This document shows, in pieces, positions 39,611 to 48,959 of a stretch of DNA of 64,000 nt. Made by a program: the position numbers and the translations under genes. Origin of the DNA: Histomonas meleagridis (lineage: Eukaryota > Parabasalia > Tritrichomonadida > Dientamoebidae); the NCBI GenBank assembly GCA_020186115.1, contig WSYJ01000099.1, positions 988,769-1,052,768 on the forward strand, written 5' to 3'. Within the stretch, counting starts at the first letter, position 1. Each line of letters begins with the position of its first letter. The notes beneath the pieces are model-generated. The model had not been told where the DNA came from. It made no database searches and saw only the letters and a program-made list of their open reading frames with translations.

Positions 39611-39770
39611 TTCAAATTATTAAAACATATATAAAATTATTAAAACATATTACAAATTATTAAAACATATATAAAATTATAAAAACATATTATAAATTAT
39701 AAAAACATATTATAAATTATTAAAACATATTATAAATTATTAAAACATATTATAAATTATTAAAACATTT
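39611..39770 (-). repeat. Eight-copy 20-bp minisatellite at an ankyrin spacer position
   Basis: Eight consecutive 20-bp units (coding-strand consensus ATATGTTTTAATAATTTATA) fill exactly 160 bp directly before the first ankyrin codon of locus D. Copies differ at one to four positions. Confidence 0.92.
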
Positions 39771-39841
39771 TGAATCAAACCGTCATAAATAAACGACCGT
39801 TTGAATAAAATGTGCAATTCATTTTTTTTTTTTGACAAATT

Positions 39842-39849
39842 TCACTTTT
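39842..39849 (+). promoter_or_regulatory. Inr-like TCACTTTT of the flavodoxin gene
   Basis: TCACTTTT lies 30 nt before the flavodoxin ATG. AACCGT at 39778-39783 and a second ACCGTTT nearby give the same Inr plus Myb-like arrangement as in other genes. Confidence 0.5.
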
Positions 39850-39878
39850 TGTGAATTCACAGCTGTTGAATCTTTGCT

Positions 39879-40478
39879 ATGCAAGCGAGCGAAGAAGCAC
39901 CACAAAACAATGATACCCTTGTTGTTTTTTATTCAAGGACTGGTCACGTCAAGAAAATGGCTGAAATAATTCAAAAGGAAACAAACGCAGATATATTTGA
40001 AGTTCGAACCACAGAAGAAGATAAGTACTCTGACTCATACATTACAGCTTGCTTCCAAGCAAGTAAACATTGTTTAACAGGTTTTCTTCCAAAACTTGCT
40101 GGAACAGTAGATGTTACCAAATATCAAAAAATTTTCATTGGAACACCTGTTTGGTGTTGGACTGTTTCCAGGCCAATAGCTTCTTTTCTAAAAAACATTG
40201 ATTTATCAGGAAAAACAATTATTCCATTTATCAGTGAAGGAGGAAGTGGCCATGAACGAGCATTAAACGCAATGAAAGAAGAAGCGCTAAATGCGACATT
40301 CCTTGGCGAATATCTTTTTAATGAGAAGAAGGCCCCGACTGATCTTGAAAAAGATATCAAAGATTGGATCGAAGCATTGAATAAAAAACCAGAAAACAAG
40401 GAAAATGAACCAACTAAAGAAAACAGAGAAGTTTCTCCAAGTGAAACACCAGAAAATAATGAGCAACCTAATCAATAA
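39879..40478 (+). CDS. Flavodoxin-family FMN protein
   Basis: A 199-aa protein with the flavodoxin fold of the Flavodoxin_4 type. The FMN phosphate loop is YSRTGHVKKM (about residues 18-27), the isoalloxazine loop region is GTPVWCWTVSRPIASF and the third loop is SEGGSGHE. The core ends at about residue 165 and is followed by a Glu/Lys/Pro/Asn-rich low-complexity tail. Such single-domain flavoproteins take part in electron transfer or quinone/nitro reduction in anaerobic protists. The partner is unknown. It diverges from ankyrin locus D across a short promoter region. Confidence 0.92.
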   Translation: MQASEEAPQNNDTLVVFYSRTGHVKKMAEIIQKETNADIFEVRTTEEDKYSDSYITACFQASKHCLTGFLPKLAGTVDVTKYQKIFIGTPVWCWTVSRPIASFLKNIDLSGKTIIPFISEGGSGHERALNAMKEEALNATFLGEYLFNEKKAPTDLEKDIKDWIEALNKKPENKENEPTKENREVSPSETPENNEQPNQ

Positions 40479-40607
40479 ACAAAATCATTATGAATGTCAA
40501 ATTTTATTACAAAGAACAAATTTACATATTGTTCAATGTGAAGAAAATTCATGTTTTGCATTATCATTTTTCTGATTTACAAAAAATTGAATAACAAGAT
40601 AGCATAC

Positions 40608-40871
40608 ATGAAGTTATTGCCTATAGACATTATTAAAATGCTATTTCATCAAAATTTCATTATAATTCTCAAAGAGCTTGTTTATACGCTTCTAGATGCA
40701 CACCTTCCTAGAGAACTGATTGCATTTTCTAAACATGCAGGTAGAAAGAATATCCAAGACGAAGATATGTATTTATATTGCAGGAAAACATCGCTTAGAG
40801 AGCACTTAATCGAATATCGCTCAACTCTTGTTGAATCACCAAAAAAGCAAACGCGTAAAAAAGGAAATTAA
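40608..40871 (+). CDS. Histone-fold protein, CENP-S/MHF1-like
   Basis: From the ATG at 40608 an 87-aa protein with a single histone fold. The region LIAFSKHAGRKNIQDEDMYL (residues 37-56) followed by YCRKTSLREHLIEY matches the CENP-S/MHF1 pattern (F-x-K/R-HA-x-R-x-x-I-x-x-x-D). CENP-S pairs with CENP-X at inner kinetochores and with FANCM in DNA repair. The frame is open upstream to an ATG at 40551, but those 19 residues are not family-like, and an Inr-like TCATTTTT (40564-40571) lies between the two ATGs, so 40608 is preferred. The tail is basic (KKQTRKKGN). A TAF- or H4-like histone-fold protein is the main alternative. Confidence 0.72.
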   Translation: MKLLPIDIIKMLFHQNFIIILKELVYTLLDAHLPRELIAFSKHAGRKNIQDEDMYLYCRKTSLREHLIEYRSTLVESPKKQTRKKGN

Positions 40872-41125
40872 TTTCCTTCTTAATATTAAATTTTATACTT
40901 ATAATTTTTATTTTATCATTGTCCATTTCACCATTTTTTCTTTAAGATAAATTAATTTAAAATTTTAATATCAATTAATTATTTCAGAAATATTTTGTTT
41001 TTCATCAAAAAAATTATAAAAGTAAAGATTTAAAAAAATAATGCTTTAATATAATAGCATAATGTGTTTAAAATAATTAAAAATTTTTGCAATTTAATAA
41101 GTAAATTTTTACAACAATGTTCATC

Positions 41126-41413
41126 TCATGATTTTAATTTTTTAAATAACACATAAAATTTTGGATTTTGTTGATATTTTTCAATAACGAAATCAAGTAA
41201 CGATTTTTCATTTAAAAGTTTGAGTATATCACATTTCAAAAGCAATTCTAATTGTGACAACGAAAAATTTTGTTCTATTATTTCTTCAAAATGCTTTGCA
41301 CCATATTCAATTTCTTTGTCAATATTAATTCCTGCTTTCGTTTTAATATTAAAAATATTAATTAAATTGTCATTATTGATTTCAAGAGGTAATTTTTCTA
41401 TAAGTTCTGGATT
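41126..41413 (-). pseudogene. BACK-like helical fragment
   Basis: A 95-codon open frame without any ATG, on the minus strand. It reads ELIEKLPLEINNDNLINIFN, HFEEIIEQNFSLSQLELLL and then LLNEKSLLDFVIEKY, typical of the helical BACK-type region that follows BTB domains in protist ankyrin/BTB proteins. Its beginning overlaps the end of the upstream tail-fibre-like frame (41382), so a frame change may once have joined them. It is likely a broken gene end. Confidence 0.45.
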
Positions 41414-42542
41414 TTATATTTCCTGTATTATTAATACCTTTAGTTTCTATTTCACGCATAAGTTCAGTACAAACTAATCTTTTACAGTTGGATATACCTT
41501 TTTCTTTTTCAAAAATAAAACCATAACTTCCTTGTTTTGGGTAGATTTGAAAATAATCAGCTAGGACACTTATTCTCCAGCTATAATCGGTATCATAACC
41601 ATCACTAGCATGCATATCTATGTAAGGATATATTTCTAAAACACCATCGTTTTTTATGACTGCAATTGAAGGAACACTAATATCTAAATTTGAATCTGAA
41701 GGTCTAGAATTTAAAGCAAAACCATTAATTGTTGAACAATGAATATCTTCTGTATTTGTACCTGTAGGAATATCTGTTAAATCATTATAACTATGTGTAT
41801 GATTTGACGCAGCATATTTTGTATCATGATTATGATCTTTTGAAGCATACTCTTCATGTGTATGATCTGCTGGTGGAAATGTTTCAGGTTTATCATTTAA
41901 ATCATTATAACTATGTGAATTATCTGTTGAAGCATAGTTTGTATGCTCATGATCTTTGTTAGCATAAATCTCATCATGATTATGATAATTTAAAGATATT
42001 TTAGTTGTAACTACATTATTAATAGTTGCACATTTAATATTACCATTACTTCCAAAACTTAATAATGAACCAGTTTTTGATTTATAATCTAATTAATTAG
42101 TATTAGCAGTTATTTTCCATGTATTATCTTTATCGTAATCTGCATTATTATGCATATCAATATATTGTCCAACTTCTACAACACCATCTTCTTTTAATGT
42201 GATAATAGATGAAACATATAATTTTGTATCCCATTTACCACCTTCTGCAGTTGACAATTGAAAACCATTTAATGAAGTAACTTGTACATTCCCATATACT
42301 GTTGAATCATTATTTATTGTATTATGAGTATGACTTTTTGTAGAATATTTTTCATCTGATTGTGATTTATTATAATATAATTGTGGGATTGTAATCGAAG
42401 TTATAGTATTAAGTTTTTCTGTTATTTGATCATTTGTAGGATAATTTTCTGAAACTTCTTGTAAGTCATCTTCATCGATAATATCATAAGCAGCAACAAC
42501 ATTAGTTTTTATACCTTTCGTAGCATTCTCAATACTAAACAT
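41382..42542 (-). pseudogene. Phage tail-fibre-like protein with HxH repeats, one internal stop
   Basis: An ATG at 42542 opens a 149-codon frame ending in TAA at 42093-42095. The same frame is then open for another 237 codons to 41382. The protein carries repeats of the type KSHTHN, NYHNHDEIYANKDHEH, DHTHEEYASKDHNHD and SNHTHSYNDLTDIPTG. HxH-rich repeats ending in Y(N/S)DLxD are characteristic of trimeric tail fibres of tailed bacteriophages. A related pair, GQYIDMHNNADYDKDNTW and YIDMHASDGYDTDYSW, appears in both halves, so the protein seems built from a duplicated module. The single stop could be real, a sequencing error or stop readthrough. I infer a gene of viral or phage origin kept, then broken, in a protist genome. 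Confidence 0.6.
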
Positions 42543-42565
42543 TGATAAAAATTATTTTTTTTTAT

Positions 42566-42760
42566 TTAATGAATTAATAATAATAATTTTAGCATAAAAT
42601 ATTCTGGATCAATTTCTTTACCATTCATTTTTTTAAACCATATTTTAAAATTGGGTTTTCTACTTTTATATTCATATTTCTTATATTTAGTTCGATTGTC
42701 ATTCGTATAAATACAAAAATGATCTTCATAATGATCACGTTCAATAAAATCTGCGTGCAT
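42566..42760 (-). CDS. Small hypothetical ORF upstream of the tail-fibre-like gene
   Basis: A 64-aa frame with ATG, rich in aromatic and charged residues (FIERDHYEDHFCIYTNDNRT, KPNFKIWFKKMNGKEIDPEY). Composition is coding-like and it lies 23 bp upstream of the tail-fibre-like gene on the same strand. No family recognised. It may belong to the same acquired segment. Confidence 0.4.
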   Translation of the reverse strand: MHADFIERDHYEDHFCIYTNDNRTKYKKYEYKSRKPNFKIWFKKMNGKEIDPEYFMLKLLLLIH

Positions 42761-43445
42761 TGAAACACTAGATACTTAGTAATCCTTAAATTTACACTTG
42801 TTATTGCGTTGCATCAAAGATAATCTTGATGTTGGATAACATAAATGATCAATAATAAATAATAATGAATGATAAATATTTAAAATACATTATGATAAAT
42901 AATAGATTAATTAATGATCTATAAATGCGAAAATTAGAATATAATGTTTTAATAATCATCAACTAAATTTTGAATGCAATCTAATTGAGATTTAAAAATC
43001 TAATTCAATAAAATTAATAAAACTCTGATATAGTCAATAATTATTGATATTTATTAATATAATAGTAAAAAAATTATTAGTTTATCATTTTTAGTGGAAA
43101 TATTTTTATTTTAAATAGAAAATCACTTTTGAGTTAAATATCGTACGTCAAATTTTGTTGAATGTGTTGTTTTTATTTACATTTTTTCCACGTAAGAATT
43201 GAATACTCATTCAATAATTCAATACGACTCAATTATTTTGGTAAATATCATCATTTTTTCCCATGAATATAAGATATTTTAATCCAAAAAAACATTATAG
43301 ATATATATTCTTGGATGTGTAGATTCGATTAATGCTATTGGAATTTTAAAATAAAAATATTTTTTCAAATTAATCTTATTTCATTTTAGAATTAATTTTT
43401 TGAAGATTTAACATTAAATTATTTTATTACTTTATATAAGCTATA
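42761..43445. other. AT-rich intergenic region
   Basis: Only AT-rich sequence; I see no gene or recognisable RNA. Confidence 0.5.
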
Positions 43446-43873
43446 TTATATATTAATTTTATCGAAAATTATTAAGTTTGATTTTAGCCATACTAAAATA
43501 TTTTCAAGTTTTTCTTTTGAAATTTTTGTTTTAATATTTATAATACTATCTAGTGATAAATATCCTGTACCTTCTTTTCTAGATGATAAAGTAAATGATC
43601 CTTCAGAGTGAGGGAATGCTATTCCAGGAAATGGTATACGGATAATTCAATATAAATAGTATATCATTAGTAATAACCCTTTCATCACCATCTAGTTGCT
43701 TAATTATATCAGGTATTTTATTATAATATAAATGCATTATATTAGAATAATTATTTGATATACGAAGTTTTTTATCTTCACTCTTTTGAGCGTTTTCTTA
43801 TAACATTGATTATATTAAAATCTTTTACGATTGTATCAAATACATTTGGTGGGATATAATTCATATCAAACAT
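43446..43873 (-). pseudogene. Frameshifted gene remnant, unknown
   Basis: An ATG at 43873 opens a frame that stops near 43780. The coding-like sequence continues in another frame (DIIKQLDGDERVITNDILF) and then in a third (IPFPGIAFPHSEGSFTLSS, KISKEKLENILVWLKSNL), ending at a TAA at 43446-43448. Two indels would restore a single frame of about 140 codons. No family recognised. It lies next to the tail-fibre-like pseudogene and may share its origin. Confidence 0.4.
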
Positions 43874-43890
43874 TTCTATAACATAAATGA

Positions 43891-44041
43891 CAAGAAAATG
43901 ATGATTCAGTAATTATAAGAACATTCATATAAACATTCATTAAAAGTTATTGATACTCTGTGGATTTAAGCGCGAATAACAAGAAAATTGATTTTCAGTA
44001 ATGATAAGAATATTCATATAAACATTAATTAAAAGTTATTG
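43891..44041 (+). repeat. Two-copy direct repeat, period 89 bp
   Basis: A ~62-bp sequence starting CAAGAAAAT and ending AAAAGTTATTG occurs at 43891-43952 and again at 43980-44041 with several mismatches. Confidence 0.75.
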
Positions 44042-44199
44042 CAATCGACGAATGAGAGCATTAACCGCTCAAAAATACTTCTTAATTCATTCGAATAGTT
44101 ATTGAAAGTTGAAGGAAGAATCCTATAAAAATACTACTACTAAAAAAGTTATTGGCTAAAGGAAATTCAAAAATGTTCTGTGAGTTTCTCCGTTTGAGT

Positions 44200-47008
44200 G
44201 ATATGACGTGAATTTTGCAAGTTTAATATAAGAAATAACAGTAATTATCCAATATAATTGATTGTTATAGTTAATAATGATTAAATTTAGTTTTAATTTC
44301 AAAATTTTTAAGTATAACAGCAATACTATAAGGTTAAATAAAGTGAAAAAGAATTTTAAATAATAGGAAATTAAAGAATAAAATAACGAGCGACCGTTAA
44401 GAGAATTAAAAAATAATTAATAAATAAAAAAGTTTAATAAATAAAATTATGAGTTTTGATACTTTAAAACATTGTTTAATTGACTCTGTAGATTTCATTT
44501 TTCAATTTATTAGTAAATTTTCAAATTTTTATTTGGATGGAAATTCGAAGATTTTGAACTCAATAAACATTAATTTTTTTTGTAATACTGATAATATTAT
44601 TTCTTACTTACTTGTTTTTGTGCGTATTGATTCATTTTGTGAAAATTATTATTGTTTTACTATGTAAAAATCATTCATTTTCATTGTTGATTTTGACATT
44701 AATATTGTCGTTAAATTTTATTTATGTGTTAGTTATTTAAGGTTGTCGTTATTAATTTTTGTTTTAATCTTTAAATTATTTCAAATTTTTCATTTGAAAT
44801 GATTAGTTGAGAAAAAATTGTAAATTTGATTGAATTCATTGTTACAACAATGTTATAAAGTAGTTGTATCTTAAATTAATAATTTAAATTAACTTTCTTT
44901 TGTCAATTTAGTTCGTTTGTAATCTATTTTTTGTGTCACTTTTTGACATTCAAATAAGACGTTAATAATGTCAGTTTTAAATATACCTCAGAAATAATGT
45001 TTTAAAATCAAAAAGAATGTTTTAAAATCAATTTTGTTTAAAATTCTAAGTAAAAAATATTCACTAATGTTGTTGTATTACTCAAAAATATCAAAAAATC
45101 AAATTTTTATTAAAATTGCAAATTATTCAATTTTGACAAATTTTAGATTTAATGCAAGAAAAATAATTAGGTTTGAGCAGGTATATTTTATTTACATGAA
45201 ATTTTTGAAATTCTTGAAATAACAAGAATCGTCGAAAAATCAAAAAAATAGGGATGCTTTATTTCGAACCAGTGGCGCTGCATGTTGGATGCAGCAATCC
45301 CTACCATTGGGCTATCGGAGGAGAAAATTCCCCAAAATTTTTTTAGGTATTTAATATATAAATCAAAAAAATTTGAAAATGAAAAAAAATTCTAAAAATG
45401 AATTTATTCGAAAAATTTTGAGTAAAATAAAATCTGGAAATTTTTAGTTTTTTTCAAAAATTTCAAAAAATCAAAATTTTTGAAAATCGCAAATTTTTCA
45501 ATTTTGACAAATTTTTGATTTGAAGCAAGAATATTAAACTACAAGATTTAGAGAATTTTTTATTTACTGAGAATTTTTTGATTTAAAGCAAAATTTTTGA
45601 AATTGTAGAAATTTACAAGAATTTTAAATTTAAAAGCAGAGAAATAAGTTTAAATTCATTGCCAATGAATAGGATATAAAAAATATGAAAATTTTGAAAT
45701 TAGTCAAAAATTTGAATAATTCAAAATTTCAAGAAAAATCAAAATTATAATAGAAAAAAGTTCATTAAAATAATAATAGATGAAATTATTCTATTAAATA
45801 TCTGTTTAATTTCGAAAATATTAAAAAGATTTCAACAAAAAAAATGAAAATTAACAAAATTTAAGTATAAAAATAACAATTCAACAAGTTATAATTAAAG
45901 GATATTGTGTTTTAATATCAATAAAATAAAATTAATTAAAAATATGAAAATTGAAATTTTCAAAAATTTTGAAATTTAATATAAGAAATAATAGTAATCA
46001 ACAACAATAAATGATTGTTATATTTAATAATGAATAAATTTAGTTTTAAATTAAAATTTTTATAATAATCAAAAATTTTAATTTCAAAATTTTGAAGTAT
46101 AACAGCAATACTATAAGGTTAAATAAAGTGAAGAAGAATTTTAAATAAAAGGAAATTAAAGAATAAAATAACGAGCGACCGTTAAGAGAATGAAAAATAA
46201 TGAATAAATAAAAAAGTTTAATAAATAAAAATTAAAAATAAAAATTGATAGTAAATAAAATGAATAAAATAAGATATAAAATATAAATTTAAACAATATT
46301 AAAAGAATTACATAATTTTTCAAGTAATTAGATATCGATGAAAAAAATTAGGAAAACAGAGAAAAATCAGGAAAAAATAAGAAATTAGATGAGAAGTACA
46401 ATTTAAAGCAATCATTAGTTGATGTTATAATATATAAAACAATGAAAAATTTTACGGTTTTTTATGACGAAAAATTGAAATTTTCTCACCAAACTGAAGT
46501 AAGATAACAAACAAGAGTATTATTAAACAATAAGTCAGTAAGCAAAGTAATTAAAACAAGAGAAGAAGGAATAAAAAAATTTTAAGAAATACTGACACTT
46601 TTCGTGTAAACCATTCAAAAAATTTTCTATACTTTACTTAAGTAAATCTCCTAAAAACTTAATTGACAGGTTTATATTTCAAGCAAAAATTAGTGCTCTT
46701 GTCTATTAAAATTTTTACCTATGAAAATGAAGTCGTTTTGCCCCTTATGAGGATAACAAGTAAAAAAATTCAGGAAAAAAATAAACTTAAAATAATTAAA
46801 TAAAAATTAAATAGGAGAAACTCTATATTAATTATTCTTTATTTTTTTTCGATAAAAATAATAAAAGAAGCTTTATAATTTTAGAAGTAATTTAGGTTAA
46901 TAAAATTAAAATTAATTAATAAAGAATTTATTAAAATTATTTTTATTTATAATCAGTGGTAACAAATTAAAAAAAAAATTTATTAAATTATCAATTTTTG
47001 ATTATTTA
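44200..47008 (+). other. rDNA intergenic spacer upstream of unit 1
   Basis: Very AT-rich spacer without genes. It contains an internal duplication: about 44221-44430 matches 45970-46210 (shared AACAGCAATACTATAAGG and GAGCGACCGTTAAGAGAA). Most of 44690-47008 matches the end of the next spacer (about 56300-58831) with many small indels. A degenerate tRNA-like element lies at 45251-45322. The 18S promoter is expected shortly before 47009 but I cannot place it. Short open frames here (44449-44667, 45034-45222) are not conserved in the other copy. Confidence 0.75.
45251..45322 (-). other. Degenerate tRNA-like sequence in the rDNA spacer (copy 1)
   Basis: On the minus strand about 72 nt read CTCCGATAGCCCAATGGTAG (A-box-like TAGCCCAATGG), then an anticodon-arm-like hairpin CTGCA-TCCAACA-TGCAG, then GGTTCGAAA (B-box-like) and end in GCATCCC followed by TATTTTTTT, a possible Pol III terminator. 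The acceptor and T stems do not pair properly, so it is a tRNA-like or pseudo-tRNA element. Confidence 0.55.
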
Positions 47009-48489
47009 TACTTGGTTGATCCTGCCAAGGAAGCACACTATGGTCATAGATTAAGCCATGCAAGTGTAAGTTCAGGTAACTAAACTGCGAACAGCTCATT
47101 AACACACTTATTATCTACTTGGAAAAGATTTTTTTTTTTTTTCATAAATGGATAGCAGAAGTAATTCTTGTGCTAATACATGTTTTTAAAATTTCATTGG
47201 AAATTAAATACAATGATAAATTTTACCTTTTTATTAAGGAAATCCAATCGAATGAGTGACCTATCAGGCCAGTACTGAGGATCTTTCCCTAATTAAGCTA
47301 TTACGGGTAACGGGCGGTTACCGTCGTACTGCCGGAGAAGGCGCCTGAGAGATAGCGACTATATCCACGGGTAGCAGCAGGCGCGAAACTTACCCACTCG
47401 AAATTCTCGGAGGTGGTAATGACCAGTTATAATTTTTTATTTTTAATAATAAAATTATATAGGAATATAATTTTCCATTATATTGGAACCTAGCAGAGGG
47501 CCAGTCTGGTGCCAGCAGCTGCGGTAATTCCAGCTCTGCAAGTTTGCTCCCATATTGTTGCAGTTAAAACGCTCGTAGTCTGAATTAATATTAAGTAACT
47601 TTAAAAGGTTACGTTCACTGTGAACAAATCAGGACGCTTAAAGTAAGGATAAATATACTTGAATGATTTTGCGCAGTATGAAATTTTTATTTAACTTTCA
47701 GTAAAGTTAAATAAGATCAAAGAGATTCATCGGGGATAGATCTATTTCATGGCGAACGGCGAAATGTTTTGACCCATGAGAGAGAAACTAAGGCGAAAGC
47801 ATCTATCAAGTGGAGTTCTATCGATCAAGGGCGAGAGTAGGAGTATCCAACCGGATCAGAGACCCGGGTAGTTCCTACCTTAAACTATGCCGACGAGGGC
47901 TTATTTTTTATTTTAGAAGTAGGACCATTAGAGAAATCAATAGTTCATGGGCTCTGGGGGACTCCGACCGCAAGGCTGACACTTGAAGGACTTGCCGGAA
48001 GGGAGCACACCAGGGGTGGAGCTTGTGGCTTAATTTGAATCAACACGGGGAAACTTACCAGAACCAGATATTTTTAATGACTGATCAGGATAAAGTTCTT
48101 TCAGGATATAATTTTTGGTGGTGCATGGCCGTTGGTGGTGCGTGGGTTGACCTGTCTAGCGTTGATTCAGATAACGAGCGAGATTATTACCAATTAAATA
48201 ATTAATAATATTTTAAATATTAATATAATTTCTAATTGGGACTCCCTGCGTCTAAGCAGGAGGAAGAGGATAGCAATAACAGGTCCGTGATGTCCTTTAG
48301 ATGCTCTGGGCTGCACGCGCTACAATGTTAAAAACAATAAGAATAATTTAAAGCTAATTTGAAAAGATCATTTTTTAAATAAAATGAAAAGCTACTCTTA
48401 TAATTTTTAACGTAGTTGGGATTGATGATTGTAATCATTATCATGAACCAGGAATCCCTTGTAAAAGTGTGTCAACAACGCACGTTGAA

Positions 48490-48535
<46 letters not shown>

Positions 48536-48656
48536 GATGACTCGGTGAAATCATTGGATTTTTTTAATATAAAAAAGAAGGTGATTAAATCACGTTATCT
48601 AGAGGAAGGAGAAGTCGTAACAAGGTAACGGTAGGTGAACCTGCCGTTGGATCAGT
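47009..48656 (+). rRNA. 18S (SSU) rRNA, unit 1
   Basis: Starts TACTTGGTTGATCCTGCCAA and ends GTAGGTGAACCTGCCGTTGG followed by ATCA, about 1.65 kb, the trichomonad size. Core blocks such as GTGCCAGCAGCTGCGGTAAT and GTACACACCGCCCGTCGC are intact; variable regions are AT-rich. Compared with unit 2, the 1100-region core is altered (47959-48010): GACACTTGAAGGACTTGCCG replaces GAAACTTGAAGGAATTGACG, a stretch that is nearly invariant in eukaryotes. That suggests a defective copy or consensus errors. Confidence 0.95.
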
Positions 48657-48740
48657 TTAGTAAATAAAATTTAAACAATAATTTTAAAAATAAAAAAATA
48701 ATATACAAAATTAATTTTCAATCTTAAAATTTAAACCTTA

Positions 48741-48852
48741 AACAACGGATGTCTTGGCTCTTTACACGAAGAAGAACATTGCATAATGTGATAAGCGACT
48801 AGATTAGCTCAATTTGTGATAAGTTCGATCTTTGAATGCATATTGCGTATTT
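48741..48852 (+). rRNA. 5.8S rRNA, unit 1
   Basis: Begins AACAACGGATGTCTTGGCTC and contains TTTGAATGCATATTGCG near the 3' end, the short trichomonad 5.8S. It is identical in both units across the readable core. Flanking ITS1 (48657-48740) and ITS2 (about 48853-48959) are very short and AT-rich. Ends are approximate. Confidence 0.92.
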
Positions 48853-48959
48853 ATTAATTTATTAATAAATACATATATAATTAGTAACAAATAATAATTA
48901 ATTAATCATTTTAAATAAAAAATGAGAAACTATTTTAAGCTTTTTTTTTTTTTTTTTAA

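Noticed and set aside
44449-45222. Open frames of 60-72 codons in the rDNA spacer (also 52401-52586, 56447-56665 and 58486-58701)
   Set aside because: They are AT-rich chance frames, not conserved between the two spacer copies.
48023-48628. Short open frames inside the 18S gene of unit 1 (also 59770-60027 in unit 2)
   Set aside because: They lie entirely within conserved rRNA sequence.
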